NCBI RefSeq assembly: GCF_026250525.1
Contig: NZ_CP111043.1
Coordinates: 496,001-560,000, forward strand
Reading direction: 5' to 3'
From: Chondrinema litorale
Lineage (GTDB): Bacteria; Bacteroidota; Bacteroidia; Cytophagales; Flammeovirgaceae
Length of the DNA stretch: 64,000 nt
Part shown: positions 36,550 through 46,566 of the stretch, in pieces
How positions within the stretch are numbered: the stretch's first letter is position 1
How the letters are laid out: each line of letters opens with the position of its first letter
Translations under genes and position numbers: made by a program
The notes under the pieces: generated by a model
Seen by the model: only the letters and a program-made list of their open reading frames with translations
Told to the model about the DNA's origin: nothing
The model's database searches: none

Positions 36550-37311
36550 ATGAACAAAATCTATTTGGGAGCCATTTTCGCCGCATTTATATTAGTTTCA
36601 TGTGGAGGAAGTGATTTCAAAAAAGCACCAGTAGACGTCATGATCCGCGACATGGATTCACTACAGAATTACACTATTATTCTGTATGATATGGATGTAG
36701 AAAGTGGCTTTCCTGACAAGTATAAACATCGCTATAAGATCATTAAAGAAAAACCAGATGGCACTCCTTACGATGAGTTAACAAACTGGTACGATGTAGA
36801 TGAGAGTACATTTGCATACTATGAAAATGACATGGGAATGGAAGTAGCCTCTAAATTAGACGGTAAAGTTACTAAAGAGACTTCTCCTCCTGGATACTCA
36901 AAATATGTTGGTAATCAAAAATACGGAAATTGGAGAACAGACAATAGTGGTAGATCTTTCTGGGAATTCTATGGCCAATATGCTTTTATGAGCAATATGA
37001 TTGGTCTTTTTAGAACGCCGATTTACAGAACTGGTTATTATGATTACTATAACAACTATAGAGGCAGAAGGCCTTATTATGGTCCTGTAAGTAACGGAAG
37101 TTATAAGTACGGAACACTTTCTAGCTTGTCTAGAAAACAGAATCCTAATTTCTTTAAAAGAGCAACTACTAATAATGCTTTAAAAAGCAGAGTGAACAAC
37201 AGTATCTCAAGAAGCAGCTCTAGTAGTAGAACTACCCGATCTTCTTCTAGATACAGCACAAGTTCAAGCTCTTCTGCCAGATCTAGATCTTCTTCTAGTG
37301 GTGGTAAATAA
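36550..37311 (+). CDS. Lipoprotein with Ser/Arg-rich C-terminal tail
   Basis: A 253-residue lipoprotein: signal peptide with lipobox LVSCG (Cys18), an N-terminal beta domain (about 25-140) including TIILYDMDVESGFPDKYKHRYKI, a Tyr/Gly/Asn-rich stretch (about 155-185), and a final 50-60 residues almost wholly Ser, Arg and Thr. The tail has low complexity and would be highly basic. It follows the DUF4178 gene by 72 bases and both likely form one transcript, closed by a terminator at 37332. I do not recognise the domain. Confidence 0.75.
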   Translation: MNKIYLGAIFAAFILVSCGGSDFKKAPVDVMIRDMDSLQNYTIILYDMDVESGFPDKYKHRYKIIKEKPDGTPYDELTNWYDVDESTFAYYENDMGMEVASKLDGKVTKETSPPGYSKYVGNQKYGNWRTDNSGRSFWEFYGQYAFMSNMIGLFRTPIYRTGYYDYYNNYRGRRPYYGPVSNGSYKYGTLSSLSRKQNPNFFKRATTNNALKSRVNNSISRSSSSSRTTRSSSRYSTSSSSSARSRSSSSGGK

Positions 37312-37331
37312 AAAATTAATATTGATCAATT

Positions 37332-37359
37332 AAGCCTTATCTTATGATAGGGCTTTTTT
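37332..37359 (+). terminator. Terminator after the DUF4178/lipoprotein pair
   Basis: A 10-bp stem with one wobble pair, 37332-37341 with 37346-37355, and then a T-run. Confidence 0.8.
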
Positions 37360-37385
37360 GTTTTACAATACTTTTAAACAACAAA

Positions 37386-37414
37386 GCTACCTGTAACCAA
37401 AGGTACAAGGTAGC
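37386..37414 (-). terminator. Probable terminator of the susC-susD-amine oxidase operon
   Basis: Stem 37386-37392 with 37408-37414 plus inner pairs, 30 bases downstream of the amine-oxidase stop on the minus strand. The T tract is modest. Confidence 0.55.
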
Positions 37415-37444
37415 CTGTTATTAATTCAAAAACGTTTAATAAGG

Positions 37445-39535
37445 TTATTCTTCACCTCCAGTTTTGGAAGGGTTTTCCTCCTTAATTTGTCCTTGAATCT
37501 CACCTTCTAAAACAGTTTCTTCTCCATATTTCCCTATGCCTAAAGCCGGATTTTCTGAGAAGAATCCAAATGGCATTAAATTCATAGTGATTTTATGAGT
37601 ATTCATCATTGGCCACTCTTCTGGGCGAACTATATGCGTAATGCCAGCCACATACCATGCTACTACATCAGTATTTTCTATACTTCTGTTTTGGGATGTC
37701 CACTTAGGTAAACCTTCCCATTCTTGGTTACTCACTGGGTAATCGCCTGCCGGATAAATCTCTTCGTCTTTAAATGGAGTAACCCAGAACTGATAATCTA
37801 AGCAACCACCTCTGCGAGATAAAGATGAACCTTGGTGCGCCATAGGTTTAATTCCTGGTGAAGGCATAAGCATATAACTTGAAACATGCCCCCATTTATT
37901 TCTAACTTCTGGGTTCATAAACTTCCACCTTCTACTACTTGGGGCATAACAGTCTCTTCGAGCATCTTTTTCGGTTGACAGCTTGGTCATTCTTGCAATA
38001 ATTGTATTTAGAAATTTATTCTCAGGCCCAGCAGGAACAGCCTCTGAGTTTACTTCTGCCACCGAGTTTTTATCACCATCAATATCTAGATCAAGTCTGT
38101 AAATAAAGAAATGTTGATGATTATTAGCTTCCACATGAGGTTCTACTAATGTACCATATTTACTTCCTTCATATACTTCATTTTCATTATTTGCTGCGCC
38201 TGGTAAATCTGAAACTCTTTCTACAGGTCTAATGTGAGCAATTCCATTTAACTCTGTAACTAGTTCTATTGCACCATCTTCCATAAATACCCATTTGAAG
38301 CCATAATCGTAATTACCAGCAGTAATGTAGTATTTAATAGCCAGATTGGTCGCTGGTCTAGCGTGATTCTCATGTCTCCACATAGTTCCACCATATTCAT
38401 CATAAACAGCAACTGCACTGTCGAAATAAACTGGGTTACCAAAATCATCGTGCACTGTGGCAGGCAAATAAGTTGCATTAGAAGGTGCATCTGCCCCACC
38501 ATTTAGAGGTCTTGCTTTTTTCTGGAATAACCTAAATTCACCAGCGTCAAAATAATTATTAGAAGCATTTAGGAGATCTGGCGAGCCATAATTTACAATC
38601 ATTTCTGCCAAAGAACCTCTATACATTATCATCCTCCATTTTTTAGAAAAAGGATCGAAAAATTGAAGATCATAGATTACTAAACCTTCTCTATTGTGAA
38701 TTCCATAGCGGAATTTCCAATGTCGACTAATTACTTGCTGACCTTTAATTTCGTAGTTTACTCCTTCTGGCTGTATAATTTGTACAGGTTTCGCAGCAGA
38801 CATAATCGGCTTTAGCGAATCACCATTAAAATAATTTACAGCAACAGGTTTACTCCAACCTTCTCCAGTATCGATTACCTTTAAAACTTTTTTCTCAGTT
38901 ACATCTACATAAGCGTAAAGCCCGCCAATTGGCAACTTGCTATATTTCTTATTTTTAAACCTTGGCGAAACGATAAACTCACGATGGCCAACAGGAGAAA
39001 GACCTAAATCTGCAGCAAAGTTGCCTGAAGCTTTTACAGAGTCAACCGGAATATCTCTCTTAGTTAAAGCTTCTACCCAAGCAGAATCTTTTGCTAGAAT
39101 TTCTGCTATAACAGAATCTGCTTTGAAATGGCCAATCGGTTGTTTTCCTTTTACAGATTCATTAGAAATAATTTTTTTGCCTTTGAGGTCTACGATTATT
39201 TTAGATAATTCATTTGACTCAAAATCGTAAAGTACAGTATAAGCTTCTCTTCTAAAATCATCTCCAGGTTTGTATTTCAGCATTTCCGATTTTGGAGGTT
39301 CATTTAAATTAAGGATACTGAATAAATGACTGCTATCGTGCTCGATTAAACTTTCTTCAAGTAAGATTTGCTTAACTAATTTGATTTCTACTGTATCAAG
39401 TGGATCTAGCGGATAAGCATAACTCAATGAGTCTTGGGCACTTGAGTTAAAATAAATCCCCGATAATAATGTAAGCAATAATAACTGTTTTTGTATCTGT
39501 AAAAACACAGATGGAAGGTTGTTAGAAATTGACAT
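37445..39535 (-). CDS. Copper-containing primary amine oxidase, exported
   Basis: A 696-residue topaquinone enzyme that oxidises primary amines to aldehydes, H2O2 and ammonia. A signal-like hydrophobic stretch (about 18-32, ending FNSSAQ) follows a longer N-terminus, so the protein is probably exported. Catalytic residues are intact: TAGNYDY gives Tyr409, the topaquinone precursor; YFDAGE gives Asp330, the base; HQH gives copper ligands His473 and His475, with another His in NTHKITMNLMPFGFF near the C-terminus. It lies 75 bases after susD on the same strand, making a three-gene susC-susD-oxidase unit. The usual metal loading and cofactor maturation are expected to be self-catalysed. Confidence 0.93.
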   Translation of the reverse strand: MSISNNLPSVFLQIQKQLLLLTLLSGIYFNSSAQDSLSYAYPLDPLDTVEIKLVKQILLEESLIEHDSSHLFSILNLNEPPKSEMLKYKPGDDFRREAYTVLYDFESNELSKIIVDLKGKKIISNESVKGKQPIGHFKADSVIAEILAKDSAWVEALTKRDIPVDSVKASGNFAADLGLSPVGHREFIVSPRFKNKKYSKLPIGGLYAYVDVTEKKVLKVIDTGEGWSKPVAVNYFNGDSLKPIMSAAKPVQIIQPEGVNYEIKGQQVISRHWKFRYGIHNREGLVIYDLQFFDPFSKKWRMIMYRGSLAEMIVNYGSPDLLNASNNYFDAGEFRLFQKKARPLNGGADAPSNATYLPATVHDDFGNPVYFDSAVAVYDEYGGTMWRHENHARPATNLAIKYYITAGNYDYGFKWVFMEDGAIELVTELNGIAHIRPVERVSDLPGAANNENEVYEGSKYGTLVEPHVEANNHQHFFIYRLDLDIDGDKNSVAEVNSEAVPAGPENKFLNTIIARMTKLSTEKDARRDCYAPSSRRWKFMNPEVRNKWGHVSSYMLMPSPGIKPMAHQGSSLSRRGGCLDYQFWVTPFKDEEIYPAGDYPVSNQEWEGLPKWTSQNRSIENTDVVAWYVAGITHIVRPEEWPMMNTHKITMNLMPFGFFSENPALGIGKYGEETVLEGEIQGQIKEENPSKTGGEE

Positions 39536-39610
39536 CTTCTTTAATGTTTAATGAATAAATTAGGGGTTTTCGAAAAATTAGACATTACGTGTTATTAAAT
39601 TAAAATCTTT

Positions 39611-41077
39611 TTATTCAACATCCCACCAAATTCTGGTTTCTAGCAAATCGGGGCCTTGCCTTTCAACTGCTACCTGATAATTTGCTTGGTTTAAAGATGT
39701 TTCTGCGGTTGGATAGCCTCTACGTCTCGGAATATCTCGATTCTCAACAGCATCTGGTGCAGGAATTAATTCTGGATAGCCTAATCTTCTCCAAGACGAC
39801 CATGCCTCTAAACCCTGCATATAAAAAGCTATCCACTTTTGTTCTCCAATTGACTTTAAAGAATTACTGACATCGTATGCAATCATGTCACTCTCTAAAT
39901 AAGTAGTGATAGCATCAGCTCCAATTCCCCAACTTTCCATAGATGCGGTTATAGCTTCTTTGTATAATGTTTCCGGATCGCCAGAAATCCAGCCATAAGC
40001 TGCCGCCTCAGCTTGGATAAATAATACTTCTGAATAGGTGATTAATATGGCCGGATTGGTCGCTTCAACAATTTTAAGCCCCGGCAAAGAAACTTGGTTG
40101 TTTGTAATACTTCCAGCAACTGCAGCTGTTACTCCATAAGGCATTCCGATATAAGCATTGCCCTCTACAGCTTTTTGAGCAAACAGTTCTATACGAGGGT
40201 CTTCTAGTTCTAGCATCTTATCGATAATAGTTGTAGCCACTGCCAGAGTAGGCGTTCCATTATAAAAACTTTCATTCCAAGGGCCATTATTAGGAGAAGC
40301 ACTTAGGTATACAAATTTTGCATCTTGATCGATACTGGTAAAAACTCCTGCATTTATTGCAGCACTTACAGTTGCCTGTGCAGTAGTTGGATCTACTTTT
40401 GACATGCGCATTCCTATACGAAGCTTGAGAGACTGTGCAAACAATTTCCAATACTCCATATTACCACCGTATATCAAATCACCAGAAATTGTTTCGCCAT
40501 CAAAATCTATCATAGAAGTGGCTTCGTCGAGTTCTGCAATTAAGTCGGAATAAATCGCACTTTGCTCATCATAAGCTGGTGATGGAATCTCAATTCCTTT
40601 TAAAGCTTCGCTATAAGGAATATCTCCCCATACATCCGTCATTTTTTGGAATGTCCAAGCTTTTAGAATTTTTGCTACCGCTATTTGGTTTGCATTTGCA
40701 CCAGATGCTAGAGCATGATCTTTTGTTTCTTCGTCTGAATTGAGCTTTATAATTTCTTCAAGATCAGCCAATCCACCATTGTAAAAAGACTGAAAATTAA
40801 GTTCAATGTATTCGTATCTATCTTCAGATGTATAAAGTGTATTGGCCCACATTTGCATGTATCTCATGCCAAGTTGATCTATCCCCCATGAAGTATTTCG
40901 ACCAAAAAAATTAGTGATTAAACTGCGCTGTGCACTACTCATTAGATATGCTGTGGGTACAGATGTAGGATTATTCGGGTCAATATTTTCTTCTTCAAAC
41001 CCACTTTCACATGAAGAAATAATACTTACTATTAGAATAAAAATATATTGGATGTATCTATTAATATCTTTTTTCAT
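39611..41077 (-). CDS. SusD/RagB-family (SusD-like) surface lipoprotein
   Basis: A 488-residue SusD homologue of the second pair. The signal peptide ends in lipobox IISSC (Cys23), followed by the opening FEEENIDPNNPTSVPTAYLMSSAQRSL, characteristic of the SusD_RagB-like 'SusD-like 2' group. Other signs are the AKILKAWTFQKMTDVWGDIPYSEAL segment and LFIQAEAAAYGWI near residue 355. It binds and feeds ligand to the SusC gene 61 bases upstream, and precedes the amine oxidase by 75 bases. Substrate not determined; the neighbouring oxidase suggests an amine-bearing compound. Confidence 0.95.
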   Translation of the reverse strand: MKKDINRYIQYIFILIVSIISSCESGFEEENIDPNNPTSVPTAYLMSSAQRSLITNFFGRNTSWGIDQLGMRYMQMWANTLYTSEDRYEYIELNFQSFYNGGLADLEEIIKLNSDEETKDHALASGANANQIAVAKILKAWTFQKMTDVWGDIPYSEALKGIEIPSPAYDEQSAIYSDLIAELDEATSMIDFDGETISGDLIYGGNMEYWKLFAQSLKLRIGMRMSKVDPTTAQATVSAAINAGVFTSIDQDAKFVYLSASPNNGPWNESFYNGTPTLAVATTIIDKMLELEDPRIELFAQKAVEGNAYIGMPYGVTAAVAGSITNNQVSLPGLKIVEATNPAILITYSEVLFIQAEAAAYGWISGDPETLYKEAITASMESWGIGADAITTYLESDMIAYDVSNSLKSIGEQKWIAFYMQGLEAWSSWRRLGYPELIPAPDAVENRDIPRRRGYPTAETSLNQANYQVAVERQGPDLLETRIWWDVE

Positions 41078-41138
41078 GACTAAAATTTTAAAAAATCAAT
41101 TGATCTATAAGAAGTAATAAATAGTGGTTTATAGTAGA

Positions 41139-44100
41139 TTAAAGCTTTATACTCACATTGAAACCCATCGATCTCACACTTGGTAATTGTCCCTCTTCTA
41201 TGCCTTGTATATTACCAGAACCCAGTGCAGATTCAGGATCGATGTTTGGCACATTCTTATGAAGAATAGCCAGATTCCTACCTACTAATCCAATAGACAT
41301 CGACTGAATTAAATTATTCTCAAACCATGCTTTCGGAAGGCTATAGCCAATTTTTAATTCACGGAATTTCACAAAGCTCGCATCATATACATGCGCTTCT
41401 TTTCTAGATAAAAGATGTTTCCAATAATCTGATGATTCTAGATAAACAGTATTTACTTCACCGCTTTCATTTACACCATCTGCCAGTATACCACCACCTG
41501 CATCAACAGGGTCTCTTTGTGGTGTTCCTTTATCGTTTAACCCAGCAGTTTCTAACAATAAACCTGAATATTGACCCAAACCATTAGTGTAAGAATGCAC
41601 TACACCTCCCTTTTGAAAGTCGATTAGAGCACTTAAAGAAAAGCCTTTGAAATAAAAGCTATTGGTAATACCGCCAGTATAATCTGCCATTACACTGCCC
41701 AAAACTTTACTGGTTTCTCTTACATAAAAACCATCTTCGTCTATTACCTTTTGTCCATTATCATTGTATAGGAAGCCAGAACCTTCTAATGAACCATACG
41801 CCTCACCTACTCTTGCATTAACAGTTACACCATTTTGTGAACCCAATACATAATTATCCTGTCCCGGTGCCAGCTCTACTACTTTGTTATTATTTTTCGC
41901 CCAGTTGAAAATCACATTCCATTCAAAACCACTTGCAGTTTTTATTGGCGTTGTTGTTAGCATTAATTCAACACCATTATTCGTGATCTTACCAGCATTA
42001 ACTACCAAATACTCAAAGCCAGAAGTACTTGAAACTGGCAGGTTTAAAATCTGATCTGTAGAAACATTATCATAATACGTTAAATCGAAACCTATTCTCC
42101 CATTAAAAAAGCGCATATCTAAACCCACCTCATAAGAGGTGTTAGTCTCAGGCTTTAAATCGCTATTATTCAAAGTATTAGGAACATAAAAAATTGGGCT
42201 ACTACCAAAAGCATCATCAGGACTATAAATAGTTTGCAACCTATAAGGATCAGTATCATTACCAACTTGTGCCCAACCAGCTCTTATTTTACCAAATGAG
42301 ACAAAATTATTGGCAGGTATCATCTCTGAGAATACAAAACTTGTCGAAACTGATGGGTACATATAAGAATTATTAGAAGCCGGCAAAGTAGATGACCAAT
42401 CATTTCTTAAAGTTGCATCTAAATAAAGCGTCTCTTTAAATCCAATACTGGCAGACCCATAGATACTATTTACTGTTCTACTACTTTTATAATCGGTAAT
42501 TGAAGGTCTATCTATCGAAGCTTCCAAGTTGAAATAATTAGGAACACTTAAACCTCCAACTGTCTGGCCTTTATTTTGGTAGAATGACATTTCTCTGTGG
42601 TTAGCACCCGCATTTACAGCAATTGAGAAATTGCCAATCATTTTTTGATATTGAGCTAAAAACTCAAAATTATTTTCCCGAACATTATACACATCTTCTT
42701 CATACATACTCACATTTTCATGGCCATCTGGAACACGATCTTCTCTTCTATCGCTGTAAAAATCTGTTCGGGCAAAACCGGTAATTTTCAAGTCTTTTGA
42801 TACATCATAACTTAGAGAAGCATTACCAAACACCCTGTTTCTTTCATCATTATTATATGATTCATAAACTTCAAAAAATGGATTAACCCACCAAAAAGAA
42901 CTTAAATCTGTTGGACTAGTAAGATTCCAATGCCTAATGGTACCATCTTCCATTTTGTAATTTCGCAGCCTATCCATATCTAGTTGCCTTTCGTGCCAAA
43001 GGTTAAAACTAGACACTACGCTCATAGGTCCATCTCCTGTCCAACCACCTGTTGCGGGTCTTCCTAGTGCTTTTGTATTTACAAAATTGGCTACAACTTT
43101 GGCAGTTAATTTTTCAGTAACATTGTAGCTAGTATTTACACTAAATGTATTTCTTTGGAGCTCACTATTTGGAAAAGTACCTTTCTGATCCATATTCGTG
43201 AAAGATACTCTAAAGGTTCCTTTTTCATTTCCGCCAGAAATTGCCACACTGTTTTTAAGTGATCTACCCGTTTGATAAAAGTCTTTGATATTATCTGGAT
43301 GAGGAGAAAATGCACGTAATTCACCAAAATTTTCTCCGGGATACCAACTATCCCAATGTCTCACCATCTGACCATCCATCCTCGGGCCCCAACTTTCATC
43401 TGCTTGATAATTAATCATTGGTTGGCCATCAAAAGCTGAATATCCTGCTGGATGAATTGATGGATCAAATGCAAAAGTTTCGAACTGTTGTACATAACCC
43501 GCACCATATTCATTCTGATAATCAGGTAGTACATAAACTTTATCGAAGGTGGTAGTAGAATTAATAGAAATTCCTATTCCCTTTCTTGCTGAACCTCCTT
43601 TGGTAGTAATCATAATTACTCCATTAGAAGCTCTTGAGCCATATAATGCAGCAGCACTGGGTCCTTTTAAGACAGATATCGATTCAATATCTTCAGGATT
43701 TATATCTTGGGCAGCATTGCCATAATCTCTGCCTCCACCTGCTGTTTGAGTATCTTCTGAGTTAAAATTTGAATTATCTATAGGTGTACCATCTACAACA
43801 AACAGCGGTTGGTTGTTACCAGAAACTGAATTTACACCTCTTATTAGAATTCTGGATGAGCCGCCCAAATTACCAGAAGCCCCTGTAACTTGCACACCAG
43901 CAACCTTTCCAGATAAAGAGTTCACAATGTTACTTTCACTGGTTTGCCCTACAGCATCACCATCAATTTTTTGCACTGCATAACCAAGCGATTTTTCTTC
44001 TCTTTTTACACCTAATGCTGTTACCAACACCTCTGATAATTGCTGCGAAGATTCAACTAAAGAAACATCTATTTTAGATTGACTCCCAACCGCAACTTCT

Positions 44101-44342
44101 TGAGTTTCAAAGCCTATAAAAGAAAAGATTATTACATCTTCTCCATTAGATGCACTGATGGAATATTTACCATCTACATCTGATATTGTTCCTTGCGAAG
44201 TACCTTTTATTAATACATTTACCCCCGGCAATGGCTCTCCTTCTGAAGTTATAGAACCTTCTATTGTTCTATCTTGCGAATAACCAAAAAACGGGGAAAT
44301 CAGTAGCATTAAAGTGATTTTCAAAAAGGTAATTTTTTTCAT
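41139..44342 (-). CDS. SusC/RagA-family TonB-dependent outer-membrane transporter
   Basis: A full-length 1067-residue SusC. After a signal peptide (to about residue 22, ending FGYSQ) comes a carboxypeptidase-regulatory-like domain (TIEGSITSEGEPLPGVNVLIKG), a TonB-box-like segment (EVLVTALGVKREEKSLGYAV), and the plug with NIVNSLSGKVAGVQVTGASG and NDNPLFVVDGTPID-like sequence. The barrel covers about 260-1067. It imports substrate bound by SusD, driven by TonB. First gene of a three-gene minus-strand operon with susD and a copper amine oxidase. Its leader holds a hairpin with a terminator pointing the other way. Confidence 0.97.
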   Translation of the reverse strand: MKKITFLKITLMLLISPFFGYSQDRTIEGSITSEGEPLPGVNVLIKGTSQGTISDVDGKYSISASNGEDVIIFSFIGFETQEVAVGSQSKIDVSLVESSQQLSEVLVTALGVKREEKSLGYAVQKIDGDAVGQTSESNIVNSLSGKVAGVQVTGASGNLGGSSRILIRGVNSVSGNNQPLFVVDGTPIDNSNFNSEDTQTAGGGRDYGNAAQDINPEDIESISVLKGPSAAALYGSRASNGVIMITTKGGSARKGIGISINSTTTFDKVYVLPDYQNEYGAGYVQQFETFAFDPSIHPAGYSAFDGQPMINYQADESWGPRMDGQMVRHWDSWYPGENFGELRAFSPHPDNIKDFYQTGRSLKNSVAISGGNEKGTFRVSFTNMDQKGTFPNSELQRNTFSVNTSYNVTEKLTAKVVANFVNTKALGRPATGGWTGDGPMSVVSSFNLWHERQLDMDRLRNYKMEDGTIRHWNLTSPTDLSSFWWVNPFFEVYESYNNDERNRVFGNASLSYDVSKDLKITGFARTDFYSDRREDRVPDGHENVSMYEEDVYNVRENNFEFLAQYQKMIGNFSIAVNAGANHREMSFYQNKGQTVGGLSVPNYFNLEASIDRPSITDYKSSRTVNSIYGSASIGFKETLYLDATLRNDWSSTLPASNNSYMYPSVSTSFVFSEMIPANNFVSFGKIRAGWAQVGNDTDPYRLQTIYSPDDAFGSSPIFYVPNTLNNSDLKPETNTSYEVGLDMRFFNGRIGFDLTYYDNVSTDQILNLPVSSTSGFEYLVVNAGKITNNGVELMLTTTPIKTASGFEWNVIFNWAKNNNKVVELAPGQDNYVLGSQNGVTVNARVGEAYGSLEGSGFLYNDNGQKVIDEDGFYVRETSKVLGSVMADYTGGITNSFYFKGFSLSALIDFQKGGVVHSYTNGLGQYSGLLLETAGLNDKGTPQRDPVDAGGGILADGVNESGEVNTVYLESSDYWKHLLSRKEAHVYDASFVKFRELKIGYSLPKAWFENNLIQSMSIGLVGRNLAILHKNVPNIDPESALGSGNIQGIEEGQLPSVRSMGFNVSIKL

Positions 44343-45147
44343 AGATTTAGGGGTTTACGTTTTACGACATAGACAAAGAGCTCCCCTTACGAACTTAATA
44401 AGCTCGTTAAAGCATTGTGAGAGATGTGGGAAGCTTGAGAACCAGAGGTATTGCAACTACCTCTGGTTTATTTTTTTAAGTATATATTAACATTTGTTTA
44501 CAATTAAAAATTAGAAAAAATTCTATTAGTAACATTTTCAAATCATGTTATAAGCAATTAGGTATTCTATTAGAAATAATGATTATTAAGCTCCGAAATT
44601 AATGCTGGTGCGGCGGCGAAAGAACTTTAAAAAATCTCAGTTTTCTACTGATCATAAAAGCTCAATTATTTTCTGTAATCGACATCTACAAACATCTACT
44701 TCACTTTGCAAGTAGTCTTAGTTTATTTAACATATTCTTCTATTATGTGTCGCTTAAGTCAAATGGTTGGATGTAAAATTTTATTGACTAGGAATCGATT
44801 GTTAAGATAGTGTATTTTTTAATATTGAACAATACTTAAGCTTTTTTTAATAATATTCTTTCAAAAACTATAATATATTGAAAATATAGCAAAATTCAAT
44901 AGTAGTTTATAACACAAACAATAATTGATATAACAACAAAATTCTCCACTCCCATTTTAGTAACTTCTCATTTGAAGTTATTGAAAGATAAACGCTGTAA
45001 CTATTTTAATTAAAGTAATTGTTAGCATGTTATCTAAATAGCATAAATTTTATTTATTTAGCATTTTTGAAAACAGAAATTGATCTTAATTTTTAATTAG
45101 CAAGTCAATTTAATATTAGAGTCAATACTCTTAACAATTTTAATTTA
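44343..45147. other. Long divergent intergenic region upstream of susC
   Basis: About 800 AT-rich bases between divergent susC and the beta-CASP gene. It holds the susC leader and a hairpin/terminator at 44439-44477. The stretch 44478-45147 shows no gene I can support; a 37-codon ORF at 44602-44715 and a hairpin at 44695-44714 lie there. No consensus -7 box for susC was found. Confidence 0.4.
44439..44477 (+). terminator. Plus-strand terminator in the susC leader (opposite strand)
   Basis: A perfect 11-bp stem, 44440-44450 with 44458-44468, loop of 7, then TATTTTTTT on the plus strand. No plus-strand gene precedes it: the only upstream sequence is the leader and start of the minus-strand susC. 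It would end a short plus-strand RNA antisense to the susC leader. On the minus strand the hairpin has no T-run. Confidence 0.65.
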
Positions 45148-46566
45148 ATGAGGATTACATTTTGGGGAGCAGCCAGAAAAGTTACTGGTAGCATGTTTTT
45201 GTTGGAACTTGAATCAGATTTTAGAATACTGATTGATTGTGGAATGGATATGGACAGTGAGGGAGAAGAAATGCCTGTATATCCGGGCTCTGTTTTTCCT
45301 TTCGAGGCAAGTATGATCAATGTAGTAATATTAACTCATGCACACTTAGATCATACAGGGAAAGTTCCAAACTTAATTAGAGAAGGCTTTGAAGGGCCTA
45401 TATTTTGTACTGCACCAACTACAGACCTCGCTGAGATTTTATTATATGATGCTGCTTCAATTAATAAATCTAAGTTAAACAAATACCACAAAAGAAAAGG
45501 ACAAAGTCCAGGTTATAAACCGAATTTTAACCTAGAAGAAATCTTTCAAGAAAAGCATGTAAAACAAGCTTTGAGTCAGATTAAAAGTCTTGCAGTAAAT
45601 AAAACATATAAGCTTACTAAGAGCATTAACCTAAGAATGATCTCTACTGGTCATCTATTAGGTGCGTCAAATGTTTATTTAGAGATAGAAGAGAATAATG
45701 AAAAGAAATCGATCCTTTTTAGTGGTGATATAGGCAGACAAAACTATCCACTTTTAAAAGATCCAGAAACACCTCCACAAGCAGATTATGTTATTTGTGA
45801 GACTACTTATGGTGGAAAGTATCATCAATCACTTATTGACACAGAAGAAGAGCTTCTTTCTTTTATTCAAAAAAGTTGTATTGAAAATCCGGGAAAACTA
45901 ATCATTCCTGCATTTAGTATTGGAAGAACTCAGGCTATTTTATATACCATAAATAAACTCTTTAGAGAAAAGAAATTACCTGATATCCCGGTATTTGCCG
46001 ATAGCCCAATGGCTATGAAAAGCAATCGAGTTTACGAAGCATTTTCGAACCATTTTAATGAAGAGTCTACAACGTTTAAGAAAAAATATGGGGAGTTATT
46101 TTACGGAAATAACTTTGACTATATAGAACAATTAGGGGAGAGCAAAAAAATATCTTCAAAGCCAGGGCCTTGCATTATTGTTTCTTCATCTGGAATGCTG
46201 GAAGGAGGAAGAATACAACATCATATCCGTACAAATTTGCAAAATCCAGATACTACTATATTAATGGTTGGCTTTACACCTGAAGGTACTTTCGGGCATA
46301 AATTAAGAAACGCACCAGGTGTAATAGAAATGGGCAAAAAAAATGTACCAATTAATGCTAAAATATTAAATACAGATGCATTTAGCGGACATGGCGATCA
46401 TGATGATCTGCTTAGGTTTATTCACACCCAGAAAAAAGAAAACACCAAAGGTATATTTTTGGTGCACGGAGAAGAAACGTCAATGGATAATTTTAAAGAT
46501 GCATTAATTGAAGAAGGCTATCAAAATGTAGTAACGCCTTCTAAAGGAGAATCATTTACACTTTAA
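45148..46566 (+). CDS. Beta-CASP metallo-beta-lactamase-fold RNase-like protein
   Basis: A 472-residue protein with a metallo-beta-lactamase domain and inserted beta-CASP domain, the arrangement of bacterial RNase J/CPSF-73-type nucleases and their relatives. Zinc ligands: HAHLDH at residues 64-69, a His in ISTGHLLGASN, an Asp in LFSGDIGR. Beta-CASP motifs include VSSSGMLEGGRIQHHI and DAFSGHGDHDDLL near the C-terminus. These proteins cleave or trim RNA, or act on other phosphodiesters. It sits divergent from susC across a long gap and converges with the next gene, whose stop it overlaps by 4 bases. Confidence 0.9.
   Translation: MRITFWGAARKVTGSMFLLELESDFRILIDCGMDMDSEGEEMPVYPGSVFPFEASMINVVILTHAHLDHTGKVPNLIREGFEGPIFCTAPTTDLAEILLYDAASINKSKLNKYHKRKGQSPGYKPNFNLEEIFQEKHVKQALSQIKSLAVNKTYKLTKSINLRMISTGHLLGASNVYLEIEENNEKKSILFSGDIGRQNYPLLKDPETPPQADYVICETTYGGKYHQSLIDTEEELLSFIQKSCIENPGKLIIPAFSIGRTQAILYTINKLFREKKLPDIPVFADSPMAMKSNRVYEAFSNHFNEESTTFKKKYGELFYGNNFDYIEQLGESKKISSKPGPCIIVSSSGMLEGGRIQHHIRTNLQNPDTTILMVGFTPEGTFGHKLRNAPGVIEMGKKNVPINAKILNTDAFSGHGDHDDLLRFIHTQKKENTKGIFLVHGEETSMDNFKDALIEEGYQNVVTPSKGESFTL

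Noticed and set aside
44602..44715. 37-codon ORF starting MLVRRRKN
   Set aside because: Composition is odd, with no support from context and no known homologue. It sits in non-coding DNA, so chance is likelier.
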